From: Roseibium suaedae
Lineage (GTDB): Bacteria > Pseudomonadota > Alphaproteobacteria > Rhizobiales > Stappiaceae
Assembly: GCF_900142725.1 (NCBI RefSeq)
Contig: NZ_FRBW01000001.1
Location: 558,001 to 622,000 of the forward strand
Reading direction: 5' to 3'
Length of the DNA: 64,000 nt
Under the pieces are notes generated by a model. The model was given only the letters and a program-made list of their open reading frames with translations. It ran no database searches and was not told the origin of the DNA. How positions within the stretch are numbered: the first letter of the stretch is position 1; each line of letters starts with the position of its first letter. Below, piece by piece: positions 57,655 to 64,000 of this stretch. The position numbers and the translations under genes were made by a program.

Positions 57655-57927
57655 TTACGCGCCAGACCGGGCAAGGGCGGCGGGTGCGGATGGGCGTTTG
57701 CTGTTGCCTCGGCGTTCGCTTCTGGCCTCTTTCAGACTGTGACTCGAATCGAGCAGCAGCGGCTGAGAAAGGGCGGAAACGATATCGGTCCGGCACAGGC
57801 CGATGTCGCTGAGTTCATGGTCGCTCCAGTGGGCAAGCTGGCGGACGGCCCGCCGGTTGCGCTGGACTTCGATAAGGCGGCTGACCTGCGCAGTCATGCG
57901 CAGCAGCCAGTTTGACTGTCTGGTCAT
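57655..57927 (-). CDS. DUF1127 small protein, copy B
   Basis: 90 residues from ATG 57927. The core is RRAVRQLAHWSDHELSDIGL, then CRTDIVSAL (about residues 25-53), clearly related to copy A in the core but different elsewhere. The C-terminus is Ser/Arg-rich. The start is supported by the conserved core length; the ribosome-binding site is weak (GGAGCACCAGCG). The gene is divergent from the LysR gene, with the shared 13-bp element 102 bp from the start codon. Function is inferred only from its association with a LysR regulator. Confidence 0.82.
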   Translation of the reverse strand: MTRQSNWLLRMTAQVSRLIEVQRNRRAVRQLAHWSDHELSDIGLCRTDIVSALSQPLLLDSSHSLKEARSERRGNSKRPSAPAALARSGA

Positions 57928-58028
57928 CGCTGGTGCTCCAGGCACGGTCCTTTTGGAGGGAACGGTGCCGGTTCGGTTTGGAGGGTTGGGAACGAGGTGA
58001 CTATGCACATGCAAAGAATGATTTCACA

Positions 58029-58047
58029 AACGAATGTTTTTAATGAT
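58029..58047 (-). promoter_or_regulatory. Shared element between DUF1127 copy B and the LysR gene
   Basis: The 13 bases AAAAACATTCGTT on the reverse strand are identical to the copy-A site, at nearly the same distance from the small-gene start (102 versus 110 bp). In the forward direction GAATG-N11-TATTC includes a T-N11-A LysR-type dyad and lies 40-50 bp before the LysR start. Confidence 0.6.
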
Positions 58048-58080
58048 ATTCATATGAAAAATTGATGAGAGGCTTCCGCC

Positions 58081-58956
58081 ATGCTTGATCTCGACCAGCT
58101 TCGTACATTCGTGGCGATTGCCGAATGTGGCAGTTTCACACGCGCCGCCGAAACCGTGCACAAGACACAGTCTGCGGTGTCCATGCAGATGCGCCGACTG
58201 GAAGAGCGGATCGGACGTCCGATCTTCGTTCGTGATGGGCGCATGTCACGTCTGACGGAAAACGGCGAACGCCTGCTTCATTACGCCCGCCGGCTGGTGC
58301 AATTGAATGACGAGACGCTGGCGGCTTTCGATGAAAGCGAAGTCTCCGGTTTCGTGCGTCTGGGAACGCCGGATGATTATGCCGACCGGTTCCTGCCGGA
58401 GATCCTGGCCCGGTTTTCCCGCTCCAATCCGAAAGCCGAAGTCAGTGTGGTCTGTGCACCCACGCCCAACCTGTTCGAGCAGGTGGCCGAGGGCGAACTG
58501 GATGTGGCGATCGTCACCCATGTTCAGAAGAAGGGCCGCAAGGGAGCGGATGTGATCCGGCGGGAACCCTTGCTCTGGGTCGCCTCTGCCCGTCATGCGG
58601 TGGAAAACGAGAACCCGCTGCCGCTTGCGCTTGGACGTGCCGATTGCGACTGGCGCCGGGCTGCACAGGCTGCACTTGCTGCCGCCAACCGGGAGAACCG
58701 GCTGCTTTATTCGAGCTGGAATTCCACGGCCGTCGGCGCGGCCGTTCTGGCAGGCCTTGCGGTGTCGGTTCTGCCAGAGTCAGCCCTGCGGTCAGGCATG
58801 AGGGTCCTGTGCGAGGCCGATGGCTTCCCGAAGCTGCCCGATTGCGAAATCGGGGTGCTGCGGTCCTGGCGTCAGAACACCCGGGTGATTGAAGCGCTGG
58901 TGGAACACATTATCTCCTCACTCGACAACTTGTCGGTTCCGCAGGCTGCCGAGTGA
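58081..58956 (+). CDS. LysR-family transcriptional regulator, VtlR/LsrB-like
   Basis: 291 residues, ATG 58081 after GAGAGGCTTCCGCC. The winged helix-turn-helix is residues 1-60 (LDQLRTFVAIAECGSFTRAA, then VHKTQSAVSMQMRRLEE). The C-terminal effector domain (about 90-285) contains VRLGTPDDYADRFLPEIL, and SWNSTAVGAAVLAGLAVSVLP. The strong conservation of TQSAVSMQMRRLEE recalls the VtlR/LsrB group of alphaproteobacteria. Its position beside two DUF1127 genes sharing one element supports regulation of both and of itself. The effector is unknown; the single Cys in AECGSF is in the DNA-binding domain. Confidence 0.85.
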   Translation: MLDLDQLRTFVAIAECGSFTRAAETVHKTQSAVSMQMRRLEERIGRPIFVRDGRMSRLTENGERLLHYARRLVQLNDETLAAFDESEVSGFVRLGTPDDYADRFLPEILARFSRSNPKAEVSVVCAPTPNLFEQVAEGELDVAIVTHVQKKGRKGADVIRREPLLWVASARHAVENENPLPLALGRADCDWRRAAQAALAAANRENRLLYSSWNSTAVGAAVLAGLAVSVLPESALRSGMRVLCEADGFPKLPDCEIGVLRSWRQNTRVIEALVEHIISSLDNLSVPQAAE

Positions 58957-58978
58957 GAGAAAGTCTCTAGCGGAAGTC

Positions 58979-59653
58979 TCAGCCGCGAAGGTCTTGCAGG
59001 ATTGTTCCGGCTTCCGCTGCTTCCTGCTCGTGGGAGGCTTCCTTCCAGGGCTCTTTCAGTGCGGCCTGATACCAGTCCTGCATGACTGGCAGTGCGAGAA
59101 TGCGGTCCACATAGGCGGATGCTTCAGCAGAGAGGGCCGGGCTGTAGGTCTGGGCCCGGAAGACAACCGGCGCGAAGAAGGCGTCCACGGCCGTGAAACG
59201 GTCTCCGGCCAGGAAAGGACCGCCGAACCGCGACAGGCCTTCACTCCACAATTGGTCGATGCGCGCCCAGTCCTTCAGCAGCGCAGGTGTCCAGTTTTGC
59301 ACTTCGATGCGCAAGGCGCAGTTCATCGGGCAGAGATTGCGAAGATCGGAGAAGCCGGAGTGCATCTCCGCAGCCGCGCAGCGGGCAAAAGCCCGTGCCG
59401 TGCGGTCTTCTGGCCAGACACCGGGGAAGCGGTCGGCGATATATTCGACGATGGCGAGCGAGTCCCAGACCTTGAGGCCATCGTCCTCAAGCATGGGCAC
59501 CCTGTTGTTCGGAGAGAGAGCCTTCAGCTCATCCCAGGTGTCGCCATAGAAGGAATAGAGCTTTTCCTCGAAGGCAATGCCGAGATGCTGCATGAGAACC
59601 CAGGGCCGCAAGGACCAGGAGGAATAGTTCTTGTTGGCGATGTGAAGGCGCAT
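58979..59653 (-). CDS. Glutathione S-transferase family protein
   Basis: 224 residues. The thioredoxin-like N-domain has the catalytic-type Ser in NKNYSSWSLRPW (residues 7-18) and NRVPMLEDDG, then VWDSLAIVEYIADRFP for glutathione binding. An alpha-helical C-domain follows (FLAGDRFTAVDAFFAPVVFR). It conjugates glutathione to an unknown substrate, with glutathione made by GshA in this window. It is convergent with the LysR gene (22-bp gap) and is the last of a leftward row containing the exporter at 59681. Confidence 0.9.
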   Translation of the reverse strand: MRLHIANKNYSSWSLRPWVLMQHLGIAFEEKLYSFYGDTWDELKALSPNNRVPMLEDDGLKVWDSLAIVEYIADRFPGVWPEDRTARAFARCAAAEMHSGFSDLRNLCPMNCALRIEVQNWTPALLKDWARIDQLWSEGLSRFGGPFLAGDRFTAVDAFFAPVVFRAQTYSPALSAEASAYVDRILALPVMQDWYQAALKEPWKEASHEQEAAEAGTILQDLRG

Positions 59654-59680
59654 GATTTTGTTCCAGGAATTGGACTGAGG

Positions 59681-60655
59681 TCAGGACTTGCTGCGAAGCA
59701 TCAGGATATTGCCTGCAATGACGCAGACAAGGCCCGCAAGAGCTGCAGCGTTCCAGTGATAGTCTTCAAAGACGGTCGAGACTGAGAGAGCAATCACCGG
59801 GAAGATGACGGTTGCATAGCCTGCACGGGCGGATCCGATGCGGCCGAGAAGGGTCAGATATGAGCCGAAGGCGATGACCGAGGCGACGATGGCCAGATAG
59901 ACCAGGCTGCCGAGATAGGCGGGGGTCATCTCGACCGAGAAGCTGCTGCCGCGCAGGGCGGCAAAGCATCCCAGGAACAAGGCGCCATAGAGCATACCCC
60001 AGGTGGTCGCAGCGGTGACCGAAATGCCGATGCGCTGGGTCGAGGCGGAGACCATGTTGCCCAGGCAGAAGGAGAGCGTACCGAGGGAACAGAACAGCAG
60101 CCCGAGCAGCGCATCGCCGCCCACATCGGTCTTGGCAATCTGTGGCTCGAACATCAAGGCGATGCCGCTGAAGCCGATCAGACCTGCAATCAGGCTGCGG
60201 GTTCCGGGGCGCTGGCCGAAGATCAGGAACCCGAGAAAGAGGTTCAGCACAGACGCCAGCGAGAACACCACGGCCAGAAGGCCTGACGGCAGCAGGCTCG
60301 CGCCGAAATAGAACAGGGTGAAGTTGGTCGAGAAGAGCAGGGCACCCAGGGCCGCAAAGCGGATGTGGGTGCGCAAGGGATAGGCGAGCTTTTCCCGGCG
60401 GATAAGGCTCCAGCCAACCATCACCAGGGCCGCCAGCACGAAGCGCCAGAACACCGAGACTTCCGGAGCGACGGTTCCCACCTGTCCGCGGATCGCGATC
60501 CAGCTGAAGCCCCAGGCAAAGACCGTCATGCCATAGAGACTGTAATCGCGGGCAGTAAGGCCGTCGCTGGGCGCGCGTCCGGCAGAAAGGGCAAGGCTCA
60601 TCAGGGCATCCGTTGCAGAAGATCGAAGCGGATCCTGCGCCCGGTTATTGTTCAA
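59681..60655 (-). CDS. EamA/DMT-superfamily transporter
   Basis: 324 residues from TTG 60655; ATG 60601 would give 306 residues and is equally possible, neither having a strong ribosome-binding site. Ten membrane helices in two EamA repeats: MTVFAWGFSWIAIRGQVG, VFWRFVLAALVMVGWSLI, and the second repeat with GSYLTLLGRIGSARAGYATV. Drug/metabolite exporters of this kind remove amino acids, nucleosides or similar compounds; the substrate is unknown. It lies 27 bp from the upstream uncharacterised gene and the same distance from the GST gene, so the three may be co-transcribed. Confidence 0.88.
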   Translation of the reverse strand: MNNNRAQDPLRSSATDALMSLALSAGRAPSDGLTARDYSLYGMTVFAWGFSWIAIRGQVGTVAPEVSVFWRFVLAALVMVGWSLIRREKLAYPLRTHIRFAALGALLFSTNFTLFYFGASLLPSGLLAVVFSLASVLNLFLGFLIFGQRPGTRSLIAGLIGFSGIALMFEPQIAKTDVGGDALLGLLFCSLGTLSFCLGNMVSASTQRIGISVTAATTWGMLYGALFLGCFAALRGSSFSVEMTPAYLGSLVYLAIVASVIAFGSYLTLLGRIGSARAGYATVIFPVIALSVSTVFEDYHWNAAALAGLVCVIAGNILMLRSKS

Positions 60656-60682
60656 CGCAAATGATAGTTTGTGAAGTATCCA

Positions 60683-61333
60683 TCAGGGATTCTGAAGCCC
60701 CAATGTCGCCGAGGGATGCCAGATCGGGGAAAAGCCAGCGCTCAGTGCCTGCACGGTTGCGAGCGGGGTGAGCACGTCAATCTCTTCATTCCCGAAAGGA
60801 AGCTGGCCGGAAAGGGGGAGCTCATATCCTGTTTCGGTCCAAAGCAGCCATCCTCCTGCATGCCTTGCATGCGGGCGGCCATTGATCATGGCCATGACAG
60901 CTTCGGGCAGGGCTCCTGCCTTAAGACGCGTCCTTTTCTGCGATTGGCCGGTCAGCCGGTCTGCATGGAGAAGCTTGTCCATCTGGTCAGCGCCAGCCGG
61001 TTCCTGAAGGTGGTTGCCCGCCGAGAAGGCTGCCTGATAGGCCAGCGCATCGGCGCGCCTGCATTCGAAACAGGGCCGGTGACCGGCAGTAAGGGCGGTG
61101 ACTTCATCCAGGAAGAACAGTTCCGTATAGCCCTCCCCCATCACGGTTCGCTGCCGGCTTCTGAACTCCAGTGTGCAGCAGATCCAGCGCCGGGAGACAT
61201 GGCTCTTGCGGGTCAGCTTTTGCGTCTGCGGGTCATGCATCCGGCCTCCGCGGTTGCCCATCAAGAGACCGCGCTGGGGGATGGCGGCGATTTCACCGGT
61301 CGGCAGCACCCGGTTTTGCAGCGGCTGTTTCAT
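60683..61333 (-). CDS. Uncharacterised conserved protein with CxxC motif
   Basis: 216 residues from ATG 61333; the frame stays open back to 61765 but that part is a shadow of lldD. I recognise no domain with a known function. It contains a likely metal-binding HRPCFECRRADALAY (CxxC, about residues 89-103), followed by conserved-looking EPAGADQMDKLLHADRLT, a Trp-rich GGWLLWTETGYEL and a C-terminal LTPLATVQALSAGFSP. There is no signal peptide or membrane segment. The ribosome-binding site is poor (TCGGACCAAAG). It lies downstream of lldD behind a terminator and 27 bp before the exporter. Confidence 0.65.
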   Translation of the reverse strand: MKQPLQNRVLPTGEIAAIPQRGLLMGNRGGRMHDPQTQKLTRKSHVSRRWICCTLEFRSRQRTVMGEGYTELFFLDEVTALTAGHRPCFECRRADALAYQAAFSAGNHLQEPAGADQMDKLLHADRLTGQSQKRTRLKAGALPEAVMAMINGRPHARHAGGWLLWTETGYELPLSGQLPFGNEEIDVLTPLATVQALSAGFSPIWHPSATLGLQNP

Positions 61334-61357
61334 TCTTTGGTCCGGGTCGGAGGAAAT

Positions 61358-61390
61358 GAAAAATGGCCGGGCGTTTCCACCCGGCCTTTC
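61358..61390 (-). terminator. Leftward terminator of lldD
   Basis: GGCCGGG (61365-61371) and CCCGGCC (61380-61386) form a 7-bp stem with an eight-base loop. The reverse strand continues with ATTTTTC. Confidence 0.75.
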
Positions 61391-61394
61391 GATG

Positions 61395-62531
61395 TCAGAG
61401 AACCAGATTGTGGCGGCCAACCTTCTTGATGTCGGTCTCTCCGCACAGGCCCATGGTGATGTCGAGTTCCTTGCGGATGATCTCCAGGGCCGTGGTGACG
61501 CCGGGGCGGCCCAGAGCGCCCAGACCGTAGATATAGGACCGGCCGATGAAGGTACCCTTCGCGCCCATGGCCATGGCCTTAAACACGTCCTGACCGGAGC
61601 GGATCCCGCCGTCCATGTGGACTTCGATCTTGTCACCGACCGCATCGACGATTTCCTTGAGCACGTCGTAGGAGGCCATCGCACCGTCGAGCTGACGGCC
61701 GCCGTGATTGGAAACGATGATGGCGTCTGCGCCGATCTCCGCGGCAATCTTGGCATCCTCGACATCGTTGATGCCCTTGAGGATGAGCTTGCGGTTCCAA
61801 TGCTTCTTCACCCACTCCACGGAAGACCAGTCAAGGGTCGGATCGAACTGGCTTGCGGTCCATTCTGACAGGGACGCCATGTCTTCGACGCCCTTCACAT
61901 GACCGTGGATGTTGCCGAACTGGCGGCGCTTGGTCTGCAGCATGTTCCAGCACCAGCGGGGCTTGAGGGCCAGATCCAGCAGCACCCGCGGGGTCGGCTT
62001 CGGCGGCGTGGAAAGGCCATTCTTGATGTCCCGGTGGCGCTGTCCGAGAACCTGCAGGTCAAGGGTGAGGCACAGGGCCGAGCAGTTGGCGTTGAGCGCG
62101 CGCTGCATCAGGGATTCAGAGAAGCCCCGGTCGCGCATGACATAGAGCTGGAACCAGAACGGCTTGCTCGTGTGTTCGGCCACGTCCTCGATCGAACAGA
62201 CCGACATGGTGGTGAGGGTATAGGGAACGCCGAATTTTTCCGCCGCCTGTGCTGCCAGTATCTCGCCGTCTGCGTGCTGCATGCCGGTGAGGCCCACCGG
62301 GGACAGGGCGACCGGCATGGTCACCGGCTCACCGATCATTGTGGTGGCAAGGCTGCGGTTGTCGATGTTCACGGCAACGCGCTGGCGCAGCTTCTGGCGC
62401 TGGAAGGCGGCCTCGTTGTCGCGATAGGTCTCCTGGGTCCAGGAACCGGTGTCTGCATAATCATAAAACATTTTCGGAACACGCCGCCGGGCGAGAGCCT
62501 GCAGATCGGCGATGGAAGTGATCGGAGCCAT
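61395..62531 (-). CDS. lldD: FMN-dependent alpha-hydroxy acid (L-lactate) dehydrogenase
   Basis: 378 residues. FMN-dependent TIM barrel: Tyr24 in FYDYADTG, Tyr130 in QLYVMRD, Asp158 in TLDLQVLGQRHRD, Lys252 in LILKGIN, and the base His276 in VSNHGGRQLDG. It oxidises L-lactate (or a related 2-hydroxy acid) to pyruvate and passes electrons to the respiratory chain. It is the second gene of a leftward unit with a GntR regulator 36 bp upstream, consistent with lldR-lldD. Confidence 0.92.
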   Translation of the reverse strand: MAPITSIADLQALARRRVPKMFYDYADTGSWTQETYRDNEAAFQRQKLRQRVAVNIDNRSLATTMIGEPVTMPVALSPVGLTGMQHADGEILAAQAAEKFGVPYTLTTMSVCSIEDVAEHTSKPFWFQLYVMRDRGFSESLMQRALNANCSALCLTLDLQVLGQRHRDIKNGLSTPPKPTPRVLLDLALKPRWCWNMLQTKRRQFGNIHGHVKGVEDMASLSEWTASQFDPTLDWSSVEWVKKHWNRKLILKGINDVEDAKIAAEIGADAIIVSNHGGRQLDGAMASYDVLKEIVDAVGDKIEVHMDGGIRSGQDVFKAMAMGAKGTFIGRSYIYGLGALGRPGVTTALEIIRKELDITMGLCGETDIKKVGRHNLVL

Positions 62532-62567
62532 GGTGTGTCCTTTGAGGCTGAGAAGTCGAAATGAGGG

Positions 62568-63374
62568 TCAGGATGAGCCGCGTGCGCGGCGTTTCGGGCT
62601 GGCGGGCGACGGCGAGGCTTCGCGCTGAATGCGGCGCAAATCCGCGAGCGACTGGCGGGATGCGTTCTGTTCCGCTGCTGCAAGGGCTGCCTGAACGTAA
62701 TCGATATGTTTGCGGGAGGCCTCGCTGGCTCCGTCTGCATCGCCATCGAGAATGCAGCGGGCAATCTCCTTGTGCTGGGCGAGCAGATCGGTGCGGGCGC
62801 CATCGGGATCATACAGCCGCTGGCGGTTTAGAATGACGCCATTGGCCAGCAGTCTGTAGCAGGAGCGCATGGCGTGAAGCAGGATCAGGTTGTGGGCGGC
62901 TTCACTGACGGTCTGGTGAAACTCGATGTCGAGTTCGGCCTCCAGATCATGATCTCCGGCCTCATAGGCCGCATCCATGCGGGCAAGGATGCTTGAGAGG
63001 CTCGCCCGGTCAGCCTCTGTCGCCCGGTTGGCTGCGTGCCTGGCTGCGGTGGCCTCTATGTCCTTGCGGAATTCCAGATAATCGGCGGTGGCTGAAGGAT
63101 GGCGCTCGATCAGCCCGATCAGGGGTTCGGAGAAGATCGGGCCGATGACATCGGCAATGAATGTGCCGCCGCCCTGACGGCTGGCGATCAGGCCGCGGTC
63201 TTCCAGATCTTTCAGGGCATCGCGAAGAACGGGGCGCGAGACATCGAGGTCCAGGGCGAGATCCCGTTCGGCTGGCAGCCTGTCCCCGGGGCGCAGCACG
63301 CCGTTGAGCACCAGTTCTTCAAGCTGAAGCACCACTGCGTCTGCGGTCCTTTGATGATCGACTTTCCTGAACAT
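62568..63374 (-). CDS. GntR-family (FadR/FCD) regulator, LldR/PdhR-like
   Basis: 268 residues. N-terminal winged helix: ELVLNGVLRPGDRLPAERDL, then LDVSRPVLRDALKDLEDRG (recognition helix). The FCD effector domain contains ELDIEFHQTVSEAAHNLIL with metal-binding-type His. A C-terminal basic tail (SPSPASPKRRARGSS) is unusual. Its location directly upstream of lldD suggests an LldR-like repressor induced by lactate or another hydroxy acid. A dyad at 63445 upstream of the gene may be its operator, giving autoregulation. Confidence 0.88.
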   Translation of the reverse strand: MFRKVDHQRTADAVVLQLEELVLNGVLRPGDRLPAERDLALDLDVSRPVLRDALKDLEDRGLIASRQGGGTFIADVIGPIFSEPLIGLIERHPSATADYLEFRKDIEATAARHAANRATEADRASLSSILARMDAAYEAGDHDLEAELDIEFHQTVSEAAHNLILLHAMRSCYRLLANGVILNRQRLYDPDGARTDLLAQHKEIARCILDGDADGASEASRKHIDYVQAALAAAEQNASRQSLADLRRIQREASPSPASPKRRARGSS

Positions 63375-63444
63375 GATCTCTGAGCTGTGTTTCCGGCCAC
63401 TTTGATTGGCCGTCTTCGCGAGTGACTAAACAGGAGCTTGCAAA

Positions 63445-63467
63445 ATTGGTCAATAAATTTGTCCAAT
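63445..63467. promoter_or_regulatory. Operator candidate upstream of the lldR-like gene
   Basis: ATTGGTCA and TGTCCAAT, 7 bp apart, form an inverted repeat with one mismatch. It sits 71 bp before the GntR gene start in a divergent promoter region. LldR sites have an TTGGT-type half, so this fits. Confidence 0.45.
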
Positions 63468-63617
63468 TCTCAGTGATTGAGATTCCCGGTCAAAATGCCG
63501 CAAACCGCCCGTAAAGTTCGTGATGACAAGCGGTTCCTCCTATGCGCAGGCTTACGTTACGGACGGTAAGGCTCACACGACAGGCTCAAGCCTGCGAAAT
63601 TGCATTGAGGGGGTTGC

Positions 63618-64000
63618 ATGGGGCTGGGGGAGCGAAGCTCGGGAGACCATTTTCCGGCGTTTGACTGCCATGACTTGCGGGAGGCCGCGCTTGGCGAAGT
63701 GCATGCGCGGCCATTCCGGCCGATCAAGGGAGCCAGCACGGTTCTCCACTATGCCTTCATCACCAATTCGGATGAGGCCTCCGAGGATCATGCCTGGTTT
63801 TCTGATTTCTGTTCTGCCCAGGGGGCGCCCGGACCAGGGGCGTCTGCGCGCTATCACACGCTGTCCATGAGCAGCGGATTGCTCAGTTGGGAGAGGCATA
63901 CGGAATTCGTCACCTACACTTGGGAAGGGCCGGCGGGAAAGGAGCCCTTTGCAGCTCTGCCGGTGTCGCATCCCTTCGGTGCGGCGTTCCGGGCTCCGGG
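63618..64000 (+). CDS. DUF3422 family protein, N-terminal part (continues beyond window)
   Basis: From ATG 63618, with GAGGGGG four bases upstream, the frame is open to the window end; about 127 residues are visible. The start MGLGERSSGDHFPAFDCHDL leads to LREAALGEVHARPFRPIKG (about 20-38), and WERHTEFVTYTWEG follows at about 94. EVHARP and WERHTEF are the N-terminal signatures of DUF3422, whose members are about 420 residues long and often carry a C-terminal membrane region. The function is unknown. It is divergent from the lldR-like regulator. Confidence 0.8.
   Translation, partial: MGLGERSSGDHFPAFDCHDLREAALGEVHARPFRPIKGASTVLHYAFITNSDEASEDHAWFSDFCSAQGAPGPGASARYHTLSMSSGLLSWERHTEFVTYTWEGPAGKEPFAALPVSHPFGAAFRAP

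Noticed and set aside
61334..61765. N-terminal extension of the CxxC protein frame
   Set aside because: It overlaps lldD in another frame and has the Ser/Arg-rich composition of a shadow.

Overview
The window looks like ordinary chromosome from a GC-rich alphaproteobacterium, most likely a marine Stappiaceae-type organism (Roseibium/Labrenzia relatives). This rests on gene content read by eye: phasins, DUF1127 proteins, the DUF2849/DUF934 sulfur operon, an Irr-type iron box, a PdhS/PleC-like kinase, TRAP and AzlCD transporters, and a tRNA-His lacking G-1 with A73. No database search was possible. No insertion sequence, prophage, CRISPR array or plasmid function was seen.

Layout. 1-6.8 kb: a truncated flavoprotein, a response regulator with a degenerate receiver and degenerate HD-GYP domain, a glycosyltransferase, an SCP2-type thiolase and a chemoreceptor. 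6.8-14.2 kb: a secreted alpha/beta hydrolase, then the sulfate-assimilation operon cysG-DUF2849-cysI-cysH-DUF934. 14.4-18.8 kb: a ferric-iron ABC transporter (binding protein and permease, no ATPase) behind an Irr-like box, then the 3-oxoacid CoA-transferase pair scoAB. 18.9-29.8 kb: a GNAT-like protein and a polyamine block. In that block a central GntR repressor gene has the same TGTGATCAC operator on both sides; one side drives a glutamine-synthetase-like gene plus potFGHI, the other a second such gene plus a putrescine-type aminotransferase.

29.9-43.2 kb: a 1525-residue sensor kinase, two phasin genes with a TGC-rich operator, tRNA-His, DUF3291, a TauE/SafE exporter, AzlCD, an APH/P-loop kinase fusion, a small acidic protein and a ThDP enzyme. 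43.3-51.8 kb: a Pat-type acetyltransferase, a universal stress protein, acyl-CoA dehydrogenase and a DctPQM TRAP transporter. 51.9-64 kb: xseA, rsmE, gshA, a DUF937-like protein, two DUF1127 genes with a LysR regulator, GST, an EamA exporter, an uncharacterised protein, lldD with its GntR regulator, and the start of a DUF3422 gene.

The most promising systems are regulatory. They are the LysR/DUF1127 module with a repeated 13-bp element at the same distance from both small genes, the twin-operator polyamine block, and a GC-rich hairpin placed directly after the binding-protein gene in three unrelated transport operons.
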